Source of the DNA: Patiria pectinifera
Taxonomy: Eukaryota; Echinodermata; Asteroidea; Valvatida; Asterinidae
DNA: 64,000 bases
Assembly (NCBI GenBank): GCA_029964075.1
Contig: CM057150.1
Span: forward strand, 4,193,717 to 4,257,716
Direction: 5' to 3'
Shown: positions 1 to 11,100 of the stretch, piece by piece
Layout: every line of letters begins with the position of its first letter
Position numbering within the stretch: the stretch's first letter is position 1
Made by a program: the position numbers and the translations under genes
The notes under the pieces: model-generated
The model's input: only the letters and a program-made list of their open reading frames with translations
Databases searched by the model: none
What the model was told of the DNA's origin: nothing

Positions 1-602
1 CGAGACTGAGGTCAACTTGACCAAGACCCAATGGTCTCAGATTGAGACTAAGACCGGGACTGAGACAAGGAGACCCTGACGTCTTAGACCGAGACAAACA
101 ATTGGTTTTAGACCGAAATCATGCATTGGGCACGGTAAAAACTGGTTTTGAGCTTGGACCTACAATGGTTGTTCACATAAGGCTTCATTTCCAGAAACCT
201 TTTTTTTGTCAAATCTAATGAACTGCCTCTGTCGTCATCACGTGTTCAGGAGGAAAATATTTGATGGCATTGCAACCTCAACAAGGGGGCAATGGAGAGG
301 CAAAGAATGAATTGCGGTAGCGGTGTATCCAGTCAACACGGATACACGGATTTTAAAGTCTCCAATTTAAAATCGTGCAAAAACATAAGGGAGGTCTTCA
401 TAAAAAGTTTGAGTACAAACAGAAGAGGGAAAATAGAGGGTCCCGATTGCAGGCAATAATAGGACCTACACACTTGCGAGCTTGTGCTGTTATTGATCAG
501 TCCCGTACAACTCCCATGACAACTCCAGCGCAGGACCCCCTCAAACTATTATGTATATGCCTTCTTGTTGTTTCTGAAGATTCCTCATCCTTTCCTTGAT
601 AG
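1..602. other. Intron 1 / left flank of UGT copy A, no gene seen
   Basis: No exon is recognisable here. The first 110 bases are built from diverged GAGAC/GACC words, resembling a stretch of intron 1 in UGT copy B near 24900-24960. The last bases (cctttccttgatag) give a pyrimidine tract and the AG acceptor of exon 2. Exon 1 of copy A must lie upstream of the window or be lost. Confidence 0.5.
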
Positions 603-3600
603 GTACGGCATTCCAAACCACCCAGCCTACATTCCCGAGCGCCAGGCCGGTCTAACAGACACGATGAACCTGCCGCAGCGCATCCTAAACACCTGTCGTT
701 ACGTCATCAACGGTCTGGCAAGGCGAGCCGTGCTTTGGAAGTTTGAGGATCTGCAGAGGAAGTACAACCTGAGCCCGGAGAAACGGATGCCGGAGATGCT
801 GGCCCAGGCTCAGCTCTGGCTGTTCCATGGGGACTTTGGGCTGGAGTTCGCCCGACCCTTGCAGCCCAACACTGTGATGCTTGCCTCACCCATGCTTGGT
901 CTCTCTTCCGACAAAAAGGTGAGAGCCTCCCGCCACCCCTCCTCCTAAAGAAAATACTCGGTTTAGACAGACATTGACAAAAACCTTTGTCGTTGATGTC
1001 TGGAATACTTTGGGTTGCTTGTACAGCACAGATCTGCTAAAAAACAGTAGGTGGACCAAGCGAGACATAGAAGCACCTAACAAATTTGAACAATGCAAGT
1101 GTTTTGAATGAAACTCTGCCATCGTGCTGCTCAGTATATTTTTATTGTCACTCAGCAAAGGGTTGTAAGCTGAAGGTACCGGTCCAATTTTCAGCTCTAT
1201 ATGATGCGCAGCATAATTGCAAAGCAAGAGTAGATGATATACATTGTCTACCATTGATTGGAAGTAGCGGATGCAGAGGGGTCAAGAGTTACGGACGTTC
1301 TTATTTCATTCATTTGTTTCATTTTTCCAGTGCCTTCCGAACACTCAATGGAGCATTTTAGATGTTACTCCTTGAATGATCACTACCACGTCTTTTTCTT
1401 GGTGACTTAGATACCGAAAGACCAGCAGGAATTCCTCGATGCCGCTGATGAGGGCGTCGTCCTGTTTACGCTCGGCAGTCACGTGAACGAGATGGAAACT
1501 GCGCAGGCCCAGATGTTTGCCAACGGATTGGCCAAGCTGAAGCAGCGCGTCATGTGGCAGTTCCCTGGCAGTCTGGCGCATTTGCATATCGGGAACAACA
1601 CGAAGGTTGTGCAGTGGATGCTTCAACAGAAGATACTGGGTGGGTTTGTGCTGAACGTGCTATATAAAGCTGATATTGAAGACCATGCTGTCTAAGTTTA
1701 GACCGCACTTTTCAGAACATGATAAGAAGCACCCTATTGGCGCGTTTAATCACCACCGCGCTGCCGTGTTCATTGGATGCTAAAATGAGTCGGCGAAATG
1801 AGAACCAACCCTGAAAGGGAAATGACATCAGCTTTTAATTAATGAACTCCCAATAAGGGAACTGTAATATATATACATGTATACTGTATTACTGAGAATT
1901 TATATCCTCTCACACTGATTCAGTTCGGGAAAACAATTCATCATTTTGCTTGAATATTTTATCGGGCACACTGCGGGCAATGTACATTTTACACAAAAAT
2001 ATGATGTATATATCATTTGGGTTAGGTGTACCTACCGCAAAAAAATAGTGATATAACCAGCTAGTTATTCAGAGCATACCCGTACCACTTCCAATGGTCT
2101 CCATTATCCTGATGTCAGAGGGCGCTTTCCATTGTGGTCTGGTACCTACAAACTCACCAGAGTTAAATAGCTAAAATCCTTTCATTTGCGCATATAATAT
2201 ACCCGGGGCACCAGAATCAGTGGGCTAAAAGTATTTCACTGAATGTCAGGGTATGTGCATATTCTTAGGAAGGACAATGATATTCACGTTAATAGTGCCC
2301 TCTACCGGGCCTTGAATCTCTGCATCATGAATTGAGAATAATTATATGGATCGTTCGAGGAATCTATGTGTACATTGAAACTTCCTTGTCTTGGATTAAC
2401 ATACGATCAGCTAGGAAAAAGACCTTAATAAAAAAAACCTGCTGCACAATTATACCATTATCATTTATTTCCCCTCAGCTCATCAGAACACCAAGGCGCT
2501 GTTGAATCACGGTGGCCGGTGCGGCATGTACGAGGCGGCTTGGTACGGCCTACCCATGGTCGGTATACCCCTCTTCGGTGACCACTTCGACAACATGGAG
2601 CGAGCAGTCGCTAAGGGGATGGCTCTGCAGTTGGACATCACCACGTTGACAGAAGATGCCCTCTACGACACGGTCACCCGCGTTATTGAAGATCCAAGGT
2701 TCGTTACATCAGCACCTCGTCAAAGTGCGCCTCCATTTTAGTCCGGTGCCGGAATTTACTTGCAATTATAAACAACATGATAATACAACTCGTTCAACTT
2801 CAGACCTTGTAAATTTTCTACAAGTTTAATGACCATATGTAATGTGTCGTCTCCTATCCTATCATTCCCTTATTGCCTCATCCCTGGCACCCATAAGAAG
2901 CAGTCGTGGAAGAGAAAAGTGCATGTATACCATATAAACGTAGAGGTTGTACATTTTGATGCAACAAATTATGTGTTACGGTAAGGTGAGGGTCAAGCAA
3001 AATTGTGTCTGTCTGATGAAGTGATACAACTTTGTATTGCTCAATTCAATACGTATAAATTGGTGAGAAAACGAAAATCACGAGAAATCAGAAGTAGGTT
3101 TATGTAGGCCTATTAATAACGGTATTGAGGGCGTATTAGTCTCGTTTGCCAAAAGCTATAGTAATACACATTGGTGGTGATTTTCTGACAAGCTTTGAAA
3201 CTGGAAGATTCCTTTCATTGCTGACTTCGAGAGCACGAAACCCTCTGGCTGCTCCACGTGACAAATGGGCTGTATAACGCCCTCTGTCGATCATCATGGC
3301 ATTGACTTATCACAGAGGACAATCGCCATACAGAGAGGGATCAAGGTATCAAAATCAGTCATATAAAATAGAGATCTACCTACATGTCCAGCGCACTCTG
3401 TCCATATTTAATGTTTGTTTCATTCGTCTTCTTCACACGTTTTCCTCTACTTGTATAGATATCGCGAGAGGGCGCAGCACATCTCACGCCTGCTCCGCGA
3501 CGATCCAGTCATCCCGTCCGAGAAGGCAGCCCACTGGATCGCTCACGTGGGCAAGTACGGCGGGGAGTACTTGCGCCCTCGTGCGGCCGACCTCAGCTGG

Positions 3601-3741
3601 ATCCAGTACCACCTGCTGGACGTGTACGTTTTCCTGGCTGCCATTTTGCTTGGCGTGCTTGGTGTATTGCTACTAGGCTGCAAGGGGTTTATGTGGCTGG
3701 CGTGTTGCAACTGCAGGCATCAGAAGATAAAAGTTAACTAG
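603..3741 (+). CDS. UDP-glucuronosyltransferase-like gene, copy A (exons 2-5, 5' end outside window)
   Basis: Exons are 603-918, 1411-1639, 2479-2698 and 3459-3741, all with AG/GT borders, intact frames and the same phases as copy B. The family moves a sugar from a UDP-sugar to small lipophilic acceptors in the ER lumen. Exons 3-4 form the UDP-sugar-binding C-terminal domain: FTLGSHV, WQFPG, then the signature running from HGG through GMYEAAWYGLPMVGIP to GDHFDN. Exon 5 encodes a hydrophobic membrane anchor (about residues 54-76 of the exon product) followed by a short basic tail ending KIKVN, which fits the KxKxx ER-retrieval form. One difference from the other copies is NHGG instead of SHGG in the signature. 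Whether copy A is complete cannot be judged without exon 1. Confidence 0.85.
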
Positions 3742-5068
3742 AGGAAGTATTTATAGTAAAACCATACAGAGCGCCTATACTAATGCACAAACGGATATAC
3801 TAATTCCCAGAAGGATATAATAATTGTGATGCGATCAAGCTATTCATTCGTCGGGATTTTCATTTAGAGATTCAGGCCAAAATAGGGCCACTTCATCACA
3901 TTAGTTCATCGAATCTTTTGTTGTTCCGACTTCCATAATTTTTGAACTACATATGGTACCAGCATGCGGTTTTCACCGTAGTTATGATGAGATTGTGCTC
4001 TTTTCAAAGCTGTAAAACAAAATTGACCAGGGCGACAAAAGACAAATTTAGCTGAATCGCATCACAATTGTCTGATAAGCCGATTTGAAGATCAGCACAC
4101 TTTTCAATTCTATTTGAAATGAAGTATGGGTAATATCTGGGGTATTTTTTTTATTTTATTATTTATCGTTTTGTTTTAGCAAAGTTTAGTATTTTACAAA
4201 AATATTGATTCATGTAAAAATGATGGTAATCAAAAATCAAACAGTGAAGCTATTCTTTTCTTAATTATAGCTTTTAAATGAATAACAACACATAGCCTGC
4301 GATTGCACGAAACTAAACGAACCTCCCAACTCTTAATGATAGAAAGCCAGTAATTGATATTAAAAAAAGCAATTATTGTATTTTAACTGCTAGTGTATTA
4401 TTGGTTTAGGCACTAAATTATCATTGTAAATAAAAAATCACTGTTAAAACATTTTTTTTTTTGGATTTGAATAATCCATACACTATAATTTTGCTTTATT
4501 AATGTCGTTGAAAAAAAGTAATATTTGAAAGAAAATTTGATATCTTGATAAATCTCAATGCCGTGATTGTGTGGACGCCTCATTTCCCGAGGTTGTGGGA
4601 ATCATTGACTTCATCGCCTCTATCGCCACATCCATGGACGCTTATTGTGTCCTCTTTTTTTCCCCTTGGGTTCTAATGGGCAAGCTTTCTGTAACCAGTG
4701 ACATAACGTTAACACTTCAATGTGCGCGTGACGTAGGTGTATTGCAAGGGGCCAGGGGGGACTATCCAAAATGCTTGGAGAATTCTGCATTTCGTAAAAT
4801 TGATAAACGGTCATCAGCGCTCTTTGGCAGGTATAAAGACGACACTAGCTGACCCGCAGCGACCAGCACATGGATGTCGGACACTACGCCCCATTTCCAC
4901 TTCGCCCCATTTCCACTTCGCCCCATCCCCCCTTCGCCCCGTCCCCACTTCGCTCCAGCCGTTACATGTAAAAAAAAAAAATCTCATCTATTTTATTGGC
5001 TTAAACATCAGACGGCTCACGGGCGTCGCCGCTGTCATAGTGATTTTTTTACGTTGACAACCTGATAC
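3742..5068. other. 3' flank of UGT copy A and spacer to the gypsy insertion
   Basis: AT-rich, with no supported gene. The stretch near 4565-4590 (gtggacgcctcatttc) recurs behind copies B and C (30362, 42343), so it belongs to the duplicated 3' flank. 'ggtataaagacgacact' at 4830 recurs at 47048 upstream of copy D, marking the spacer before the next gene. The last four bases, ATAC, are the left target duplication of the gypsy element. Confidence 0.5.
4883..4960. repeat. Short C-rich minisatellite
   Basis: About five imperfect units of a 16-base word (cttcgccccatttcca and variants) in tandem. It lies about 110 bp left of the gypsy insertion. No coding potential is supported. Confidence 0.75.
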
Positions 5069-6134
5069 TGTGGCGGGAACCCCCCGGGCCAACCAAAGTC
5101 TGTTAGGATAAGTCTGACTCCTAATGGGGTGAAGACAATCTTCCCAAACCAAGGCTCTTCCCTAGACGAGAGAGATCACTCAGAGCGACCTTCAAGGCTA
5201 AGGGTGCAGGTCCGTTTTGGTGGAAATCTACCGCCCGATTATGAATGAGTGTTGATTATTTATCTCTGCTAATTAATTGCACAATAAACCTGTAAACATA
5301 AACACCGGAAGCAGAATTGTCGGTAATCTCAAACAACAATGATCGTAATTTATTCAACAATAATCAAGTACAACAATTAGGATGTGCTTCGGTAGGTTGA
5401 TTTATTAACAGGGTCCTTAGTTACTGGAGATAGCCCGCTGCTTGCCTATGCAACAACGCTCACAGCATTAAGCACTAGACAACAATGGCAGCAATGAGCA
5501 ACTATGCACAGCGCTAGTAATAAATCACTGAGTCAGCAATACACAGCGTCACAAGCACACAACAGCCGCTTAGCAATGTATACAGTCCGTTAGCAGGGTA
5601 CCCGCTACGCCGTGCGTGTAAGCCAGAATTCAGCTACACATACCAGCGCAACCCCGGTACAGCTACACAAATCGCCTAAGCAATTTCACATAGGCAGAGT
5701 ACAAGTAATTTACCTACTTCTCTGCCCGCTGTCGCAGCTACGCTCTAGCCCGCTATCTCCAGACACCCGGAACTCAACAGTGAAAACAGATGAGCCCCGA
5801 ACCTAGACACACAAGTATCTCACCTAACAACGATTGTCACTTAAGGCAAACCGCTAAACCTGATCTGAACACAGAACTAACAAACTGATCTCAAAATCGA
5901 ACTAACCGACCGCGCTTCCCAGGCACGCATTTATATACATGTGCCAGACGCTACGTCATGTCTACAAACCATGTGCGTGTACTAACTCTATGGTGCGCTA
6001 AACTTATGGGAGTTATTGACCAATCACATACGCGCAGCAGCTCACGGGGCTCGTAAGCTCCGCCCGGTCACTGCCACAAGTGATTAAGCGTTAGTGCTAT
6101 GGTATGACGTCACAACTAAACACTTTCCGCCACA
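5069..6134 (-). repeat. Gypsy 3' LTR (1066 bp)
   Basis: Read on the minus strand it starts TGTGGCGGAAAG and ends GGTTCCCGCCACA. U3 contains a palindromic CRE-like TGACGTCA (6105-6112) and a TATA box (TATATAAA on the minus strand, 5930-5937). An AATAAA-type signal lies on the minus strand near 5398-5403. It aligns base for base with the split right LTR apart from isolated differences, for example one C in the C-run near 5083. Confidence 0.92.
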
Positions 6135-7248
6135 AGGGCCCGAGCATGGCAGAGGATGTCCCCATACTCTAAAGCCATAATACAAAAATAAAAGGAAAGT
6201 GTGACTACATCTGAACTTCTTCAAAATAATCCAATACAAAACTTAAAGCTGAACTTCGTCCATAAAATTCAAAAGAGAACATAAGACTTAACTTTTTCTT
6301 TGAATTACAATAGAAAACATAAAGTTTAACTTCATCTTTGAAATTCAAAAGAAAACATAAGAGAGGAAGCTGATATTAAAGTTCATTAAATATTCACAAA
6401 ATATAACATGTACTTTCCCGACATGTACCTTACATGTGTACATGTGCTTCACATGTGCAAAATATAACATGTCCCTTACCTACATGTAACTTACATGTAC
6501 AAGTGTTTCACATGTGCAAGAACACCAAAATTCAGCTCATTAAATATGCACAAGATTCTAAGTGCACAGTACAACGTGTCCATGTACATGTACAACTTCA
6601 CCAAAAATTGCTAATTAAATATTCACAAGATTTCACAGGGAATTATCGTACAGCATCTGAATCACATTTTTGCTCATTAGATATTCACAAGAAATTTAAG
6701 GAAAATTACACTCGTCTAGACCAAATTTTAGTTCATTAAATATTCACAAGAAATTAAGGGGAAAATTTGCACTTATTTTACACAGATTAAAGGCAGAAAT
6801 TTAAGGATAATTTAAGACTGATGAAATGTACACTTAATTGGATGGCAAGATTTTCGCAAATCGCAATTTTACATGATTTAACTGGGATAAATTTTACAGA
6901 ACCTACATCAAGAATTTGTCGATTTTATATTTACAAAATTTGTTTTAAGAGTAATCACATAGTACAAAAATCAGAGGTTTTACGAGATCTTAAAAGTTGT
7001 TAAATAAGGTTTCTGATTTATACAAAATAAATATTTCTTTATACATCGCATTTACATAAATTACATCAGCAGAAATTGTGAGAAATTGGTTTTCGATTAA
7101 AATGACTGATTTTACTATATCTATTGTTTGATTTTTTTCTTTTTACCGACAATAAACTGTTATAAAAATGTTACATAAACTTTTAGAAAACTTTTAGAAA
7201 ACTAGAAAACTTTTAGGAACTTTGGAAATCTGAACTGTTACGCGCCGT
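6135..7248 (-). other. Gypsy non-coding 3' region with diverged direct repeats
   Basis: AT-rich and without a supported ORF. It contains five or more copies of a word close to ttcattaaatattcacaag (near 6380, 6538, 6610, 6675 and 6731), spaced about 55-160 bp, plus repeated aaaacataag / acttcat words at 6220-6365. The purine-rich primer tract expected beside the LTR is not obvious. The role of the repeats is unknown; candidates are RNA export, packaging or leftover unequal exchange. Confidence 0.6.
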
Positions 7249-7950
7249 TCACCTGGTTTCAGTGGGATGCCCGTCTTCACCTACAGACACCTGCCTGTAG
7301 AACATCCGATGATGCTCTTCAGTGGCGACGATCTTTCCGTCCAGCCAAGTCTGCGACGATGTGTGCTCCTTCACAGTCGCCGTCCGCATCCTCTTTCTGG
7401 GTGGGGAGGCAGACTTCTTGGGCTGGGATGCTTCTGGGCGGGGAAATGATGTACCCGCTTCCCCTTCAAGTGAGGGCATCGAGGATGCAGTGGAGGGAGC
7501 TGGGGAGGTTTTCGCCTCATCTCGGATCATCTGGAGCATCCCACAAGGCTTTCCGCCGGATGGGCGGAGGTATGGCCCAGTAGACTTTGGGGACGGGGCC
7601 AACAGGGACATGGGGGACGTAGCCAGAGACAACTCATCATCTCCTCTATCTGGATCAGGAGGTCCATCAGTGGGCACTGTCGGCCCTTCTGGGACAGCAG
7701 TCGTCACGGTAGCATTCGCGACCTGACCAGCACCACCCTCCATCTTGGCCGCTGGGTGCGCTCTCTCTACATGTTGCATCAACACATGGACCTGCCCAGC
7801 AACGTATCCGCATTGGGCACAGTGCAAGACATTTGCTTCGCCATGCTCCTCCTTGATGTGCTTCCACAGGTTTGACTTGTTGACGAACCATACGGGACAC
7901 TGCTTACACTGGTACTTCCTGACCTTGCCTCTGCGGGGTACCGTGCTCAT
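7249..7950 (-). CDS. Gypsy third ORF: C2H2 zinc-finger protein (about 233 aa)
   Basis: The ORF lies in the position where errantiviruses and some gypsy elements carry env, between pol and the 3' LTR. I chose the ATG at 7950 (MSTVPRRGKVRKYQC); the frame stays open to 8040. Two adjacent zinc fingers occupy about residues 15-65: C-x2-C ... H-x4-H (YQCKQCPVWF, HIKEEH) and C-x2-C ... H-x4-H (LHCAQCGYVA, HVERAH). The rest is low-complexity, rich in Pro, Ser, Thr and Ala, with a basic cluster PPRKRMR that could be a nuclear signal. There is no signal peptide or membrane anchor, so it is not an envelope. A splice-acceptor-like pyrimidine-poor CTGCAG lies about 38 nt upstream. Role unknown; nucleic-acid binding is inferred from the fingers. 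Confidence 0.75.
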   Translation of the reverse strand: MSTVPRRGKVRKYQCKQCPVWFVNKSNLWKHIKEEHGEANVLHCAQCGYVAGQVHVLMQHVERAHPAAKMEGGAGQVANATVTTAVPEGPTVPTDGPPDPDRGDDELSLATSPMSLLAPSPKSTGPYLRPSGGKPCGMLQMIRDEAKTSPAPSTASSMPSLEGEAGTSFPRPEASQPKKSASPPRKRMRTATVKEHTSSQTWLDGKIVATEEHHRMFYRQVSVGEDGHPTETR

Positions 7951-8105
7951 GTTTCTTCCTTCTATTCTTGTCTGCTGAATCCTGCAGCAAGACACAAGAG
8001 ACAACCAAAGGGAAAAAATGACAGTTACTTTCTGTTTCACTCCAAAAAAAAAAAGAAAGGAAGGACGAAAACAACCAGTCTATTGCAAAAACATATCCCA
8101 ACACT

Positions 8106-11100
8106 TTAACGATACCGTAGGGGCAGTTTATGTGCCCGTTTTGGGTACCGTCTTGGCGGTGACTCATCCTGCCGTTCTGACTGATCGGCTGGACTACTTG
8201 AACTCAACTCTTCCGTAATGGAATCCTCCACAGGAACCTCATCTTCGACCACTCCGGCCGACTCCTCAGACAACTCTCTGTAATCTTGAACCTCGGGGAT
8301 TTCATCCATGGGGAGGCTTTCTGTCACCTGTTCCCCGGATTGACGATCCCATGGTTCGATTGCCTCACCGACATACGGCTTTAGTCGGTCTACATGGACC
8401 ACCTTTGGCTTGCCATTACGCTTAAGCTGGATGCGAACTGTCACATCTGACAACTTCTTGACAACAAGCCATGGTCCTTCCCACCTAAGTTGTAATTTGG
8501 GGGACATGTTCTTTTTCTTTGCAGGGTTGTGTAGCCACACAAATTGGCCCTCCTTCAACCCATGCTGAGACGCTCTCCTGTCAAAATTCTTCTTTTGCCT
8601 CCGGGCACTTTTCCCGAGACAATTCCTCGCCCTATTGTGGGCCTCCTGCATATTACTTCGCAAGGTTTCAGCGAAGTCTGCAGTGGCTTCCACCTCAACC
8701 TCAGGACACCCTGTCACCAGATCCACTGGGACACTCACCTCTCGCCCCAACATCATCATGTTGGGCGATTCCCCAATCGAGTCTTGCGGCGTGCACCTAT
8801 AAGCGAAGGTCGCAAAGGGGAGGAACTCATCCCAGTCCTTTTGCCTACGCCTAGGGTCAATGAGCATCGCCACGATGTTGACCAAGGTTTTGTTAAACCT
8901 CTCAACCATGCCGTCCGATTTCGGATTATAGGCGGTTGTCCGAGTTTTTGATATGCCGAGAATTTGGCACATTTCCCTGAACACTCCTGACTCAAAGTTT
9001 GTGCCCTGATCAGAATGAAGTTCTTGGGGCACCCCGAATCGACAGACAAACTCAGTCACCAAAGTGTGCGCAACTGTAACCGCAGTAGCGTCAGGAAGCG
9101 GAAATGCTTCCATCCACTTAGTGCAGTAGTCGCCAACCACCAACACCCAACGATTACCATTGTCCGTGACGGGCAATGGCCCGAGCAAGTCTATTGCTAC
9201 TCGCTCCATCGGAACACCAACTCGATACTGCTGTAGGGGCGCAACCCTCTTCTTAGCAGCCGACTTTCTCCTGGCACAGACATTGCAACCTCGGAGAAAT
9301 GACCGCACGTCCGCAGACATGCCTGGCCAGAAGTACCTGGCTTTGACTTTGGCCAGAGTTTTGCTGACCCCCAAATGACCACTAAGTTGCCCACCATGCA
9401 ACTCTGACAGAATTTCCTTCCTAAACTTCAGTGGCAAAACCAACAACCACCGGACGGATTTTCCGTCGTCGGAGTCCCACCTCCTATGTAGAACTCCATC
9501 CCGGACCTCTAACTGGTCCCACTGTGACCAATAGGTCTTACAGGCTGCCGACAAGTGCGAGACCGTCTTCCAATCAGGACGACTATCACCATCCTCCTTC
9601 AACTTCATGAGCCAACTCATGGTGTCATCCTGTGACTGTGCTTCCTTTAAAGCACTGCGAGACAGGGTTGGTTGGGCAGCTACGCCCCGAACCAAAAACT
9701 CACTCCCCTGAGGCTGAACCTCGGGTACCACACCAGTTGCCTCATCCTCCTTGACCACCTCCTCACGGCCGCACTGTTTACATTGCCGTCTCGACAACCC
9801 ATCAGCATTACCATGCTTCTTGCCACTCCTGTGCTCAATGACCAAGTCATACTGAGACAGGACCTCAATCCACCTCGCCAGCTGACCCTCTGGGTTCTTA
9901 AAATTAAGTACCCACCGCAATGCGGCATGGTCAGTTCTGACCGTCACCCTGCGGCCGTACAAGTATTGTTTGAAATACTTCAAGTACACAACCACAGCCA
10001 ACAACTCTTTACGAGTGACACAGTAATTTCGCTCAGGTTTGCTGAGCTTCCGGCTCGCATACGCAAGCACTTTTTCGTCACCGCCCTGGACCTGCGACAA
10101 CACCGCCCCAATACCTTCACCACTGGCATCGGTGTCCAGGATGAAGTCACCCTCGGGCATTGGGTATGACAAAACTGGGGCGGCTTGAAGCCTGCCCTTC
10201 AGCTCGTCAAATGCCTCTTGACAACTCTCAGTCCACACAAACTCTCTTGATTTTTCGGTCAACGCATGAAGTGGACTCGCCACTTCTGCAAACCCCTTTA
10301 TGAACTTCCGGTAGTACGATGCGAGGCCTAAAAAGCTTCGCACATCTCGTACACACCTTGGAACCGGCCAATTTGCCACTGCCTCAATCTTCTGAGGATC
10401 TGTTGCTACCCCTTCCGAGGACACAATGTGCCCTAGGTAAGCCACCGACCTCTGAAACAAATGACACTTGCTGGGCTTGAGTTTAAGCCCAGCGTTTCTT
10501 AGCCTGTCCAACACAACTCGGAGACGTTCTAGGGTCTCCGTCACCGACTGACCAAACACGATGATGTCATCCAAATAAATCAGTAGGATTTCCCACTGCA
10601 AGCCGGCCATGACCTTTTCCATGAGCCGCTCAAATGTCGCCGGGGCATTACACAACCCAAAAGGCATGCATTTCCACCGGTACAACCCGCTTCTCACAAC
10701 AAATGTTGACTTTTGGCTGGCGTCCTCATCCAGAGCGACTTGCCAGTACCCCGACGCCAAGTCAAGTGTACAAAACCACTTCGCCCCACTCAACGCATCG
10801 AATGTTTCATCAATGCGCGGCACAGGATAGGCATCCTTGATGGTCACCGAATTCAACTTTCTGTAATCAATACAGAAGCGTTTCGTACCGTCCTTTTTGT
10901 CAACCAAAACAACATTTGCCGCCCATGGACTGTCGGAAGGTTCAATCACCCCCCTCTTTTCCAAATCACCGACTTGCCTCTGGATTTCCTCCTGATGGCA
11001 ATACGGATGGCGCCTCATCCGTTCCTTCACCGGCTTAGCATCACCAGTATTTATGTGATGCTGCACCACGTCCGTGCGACCAATGTCATGGTCACCCTTG

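Noticed and set aside
375..599. 74-codon ORF as UGT copy A exon 1
   Set aside because: No signal peptide, no GSHH motif and no similarity to exon 1 of B, C or D.
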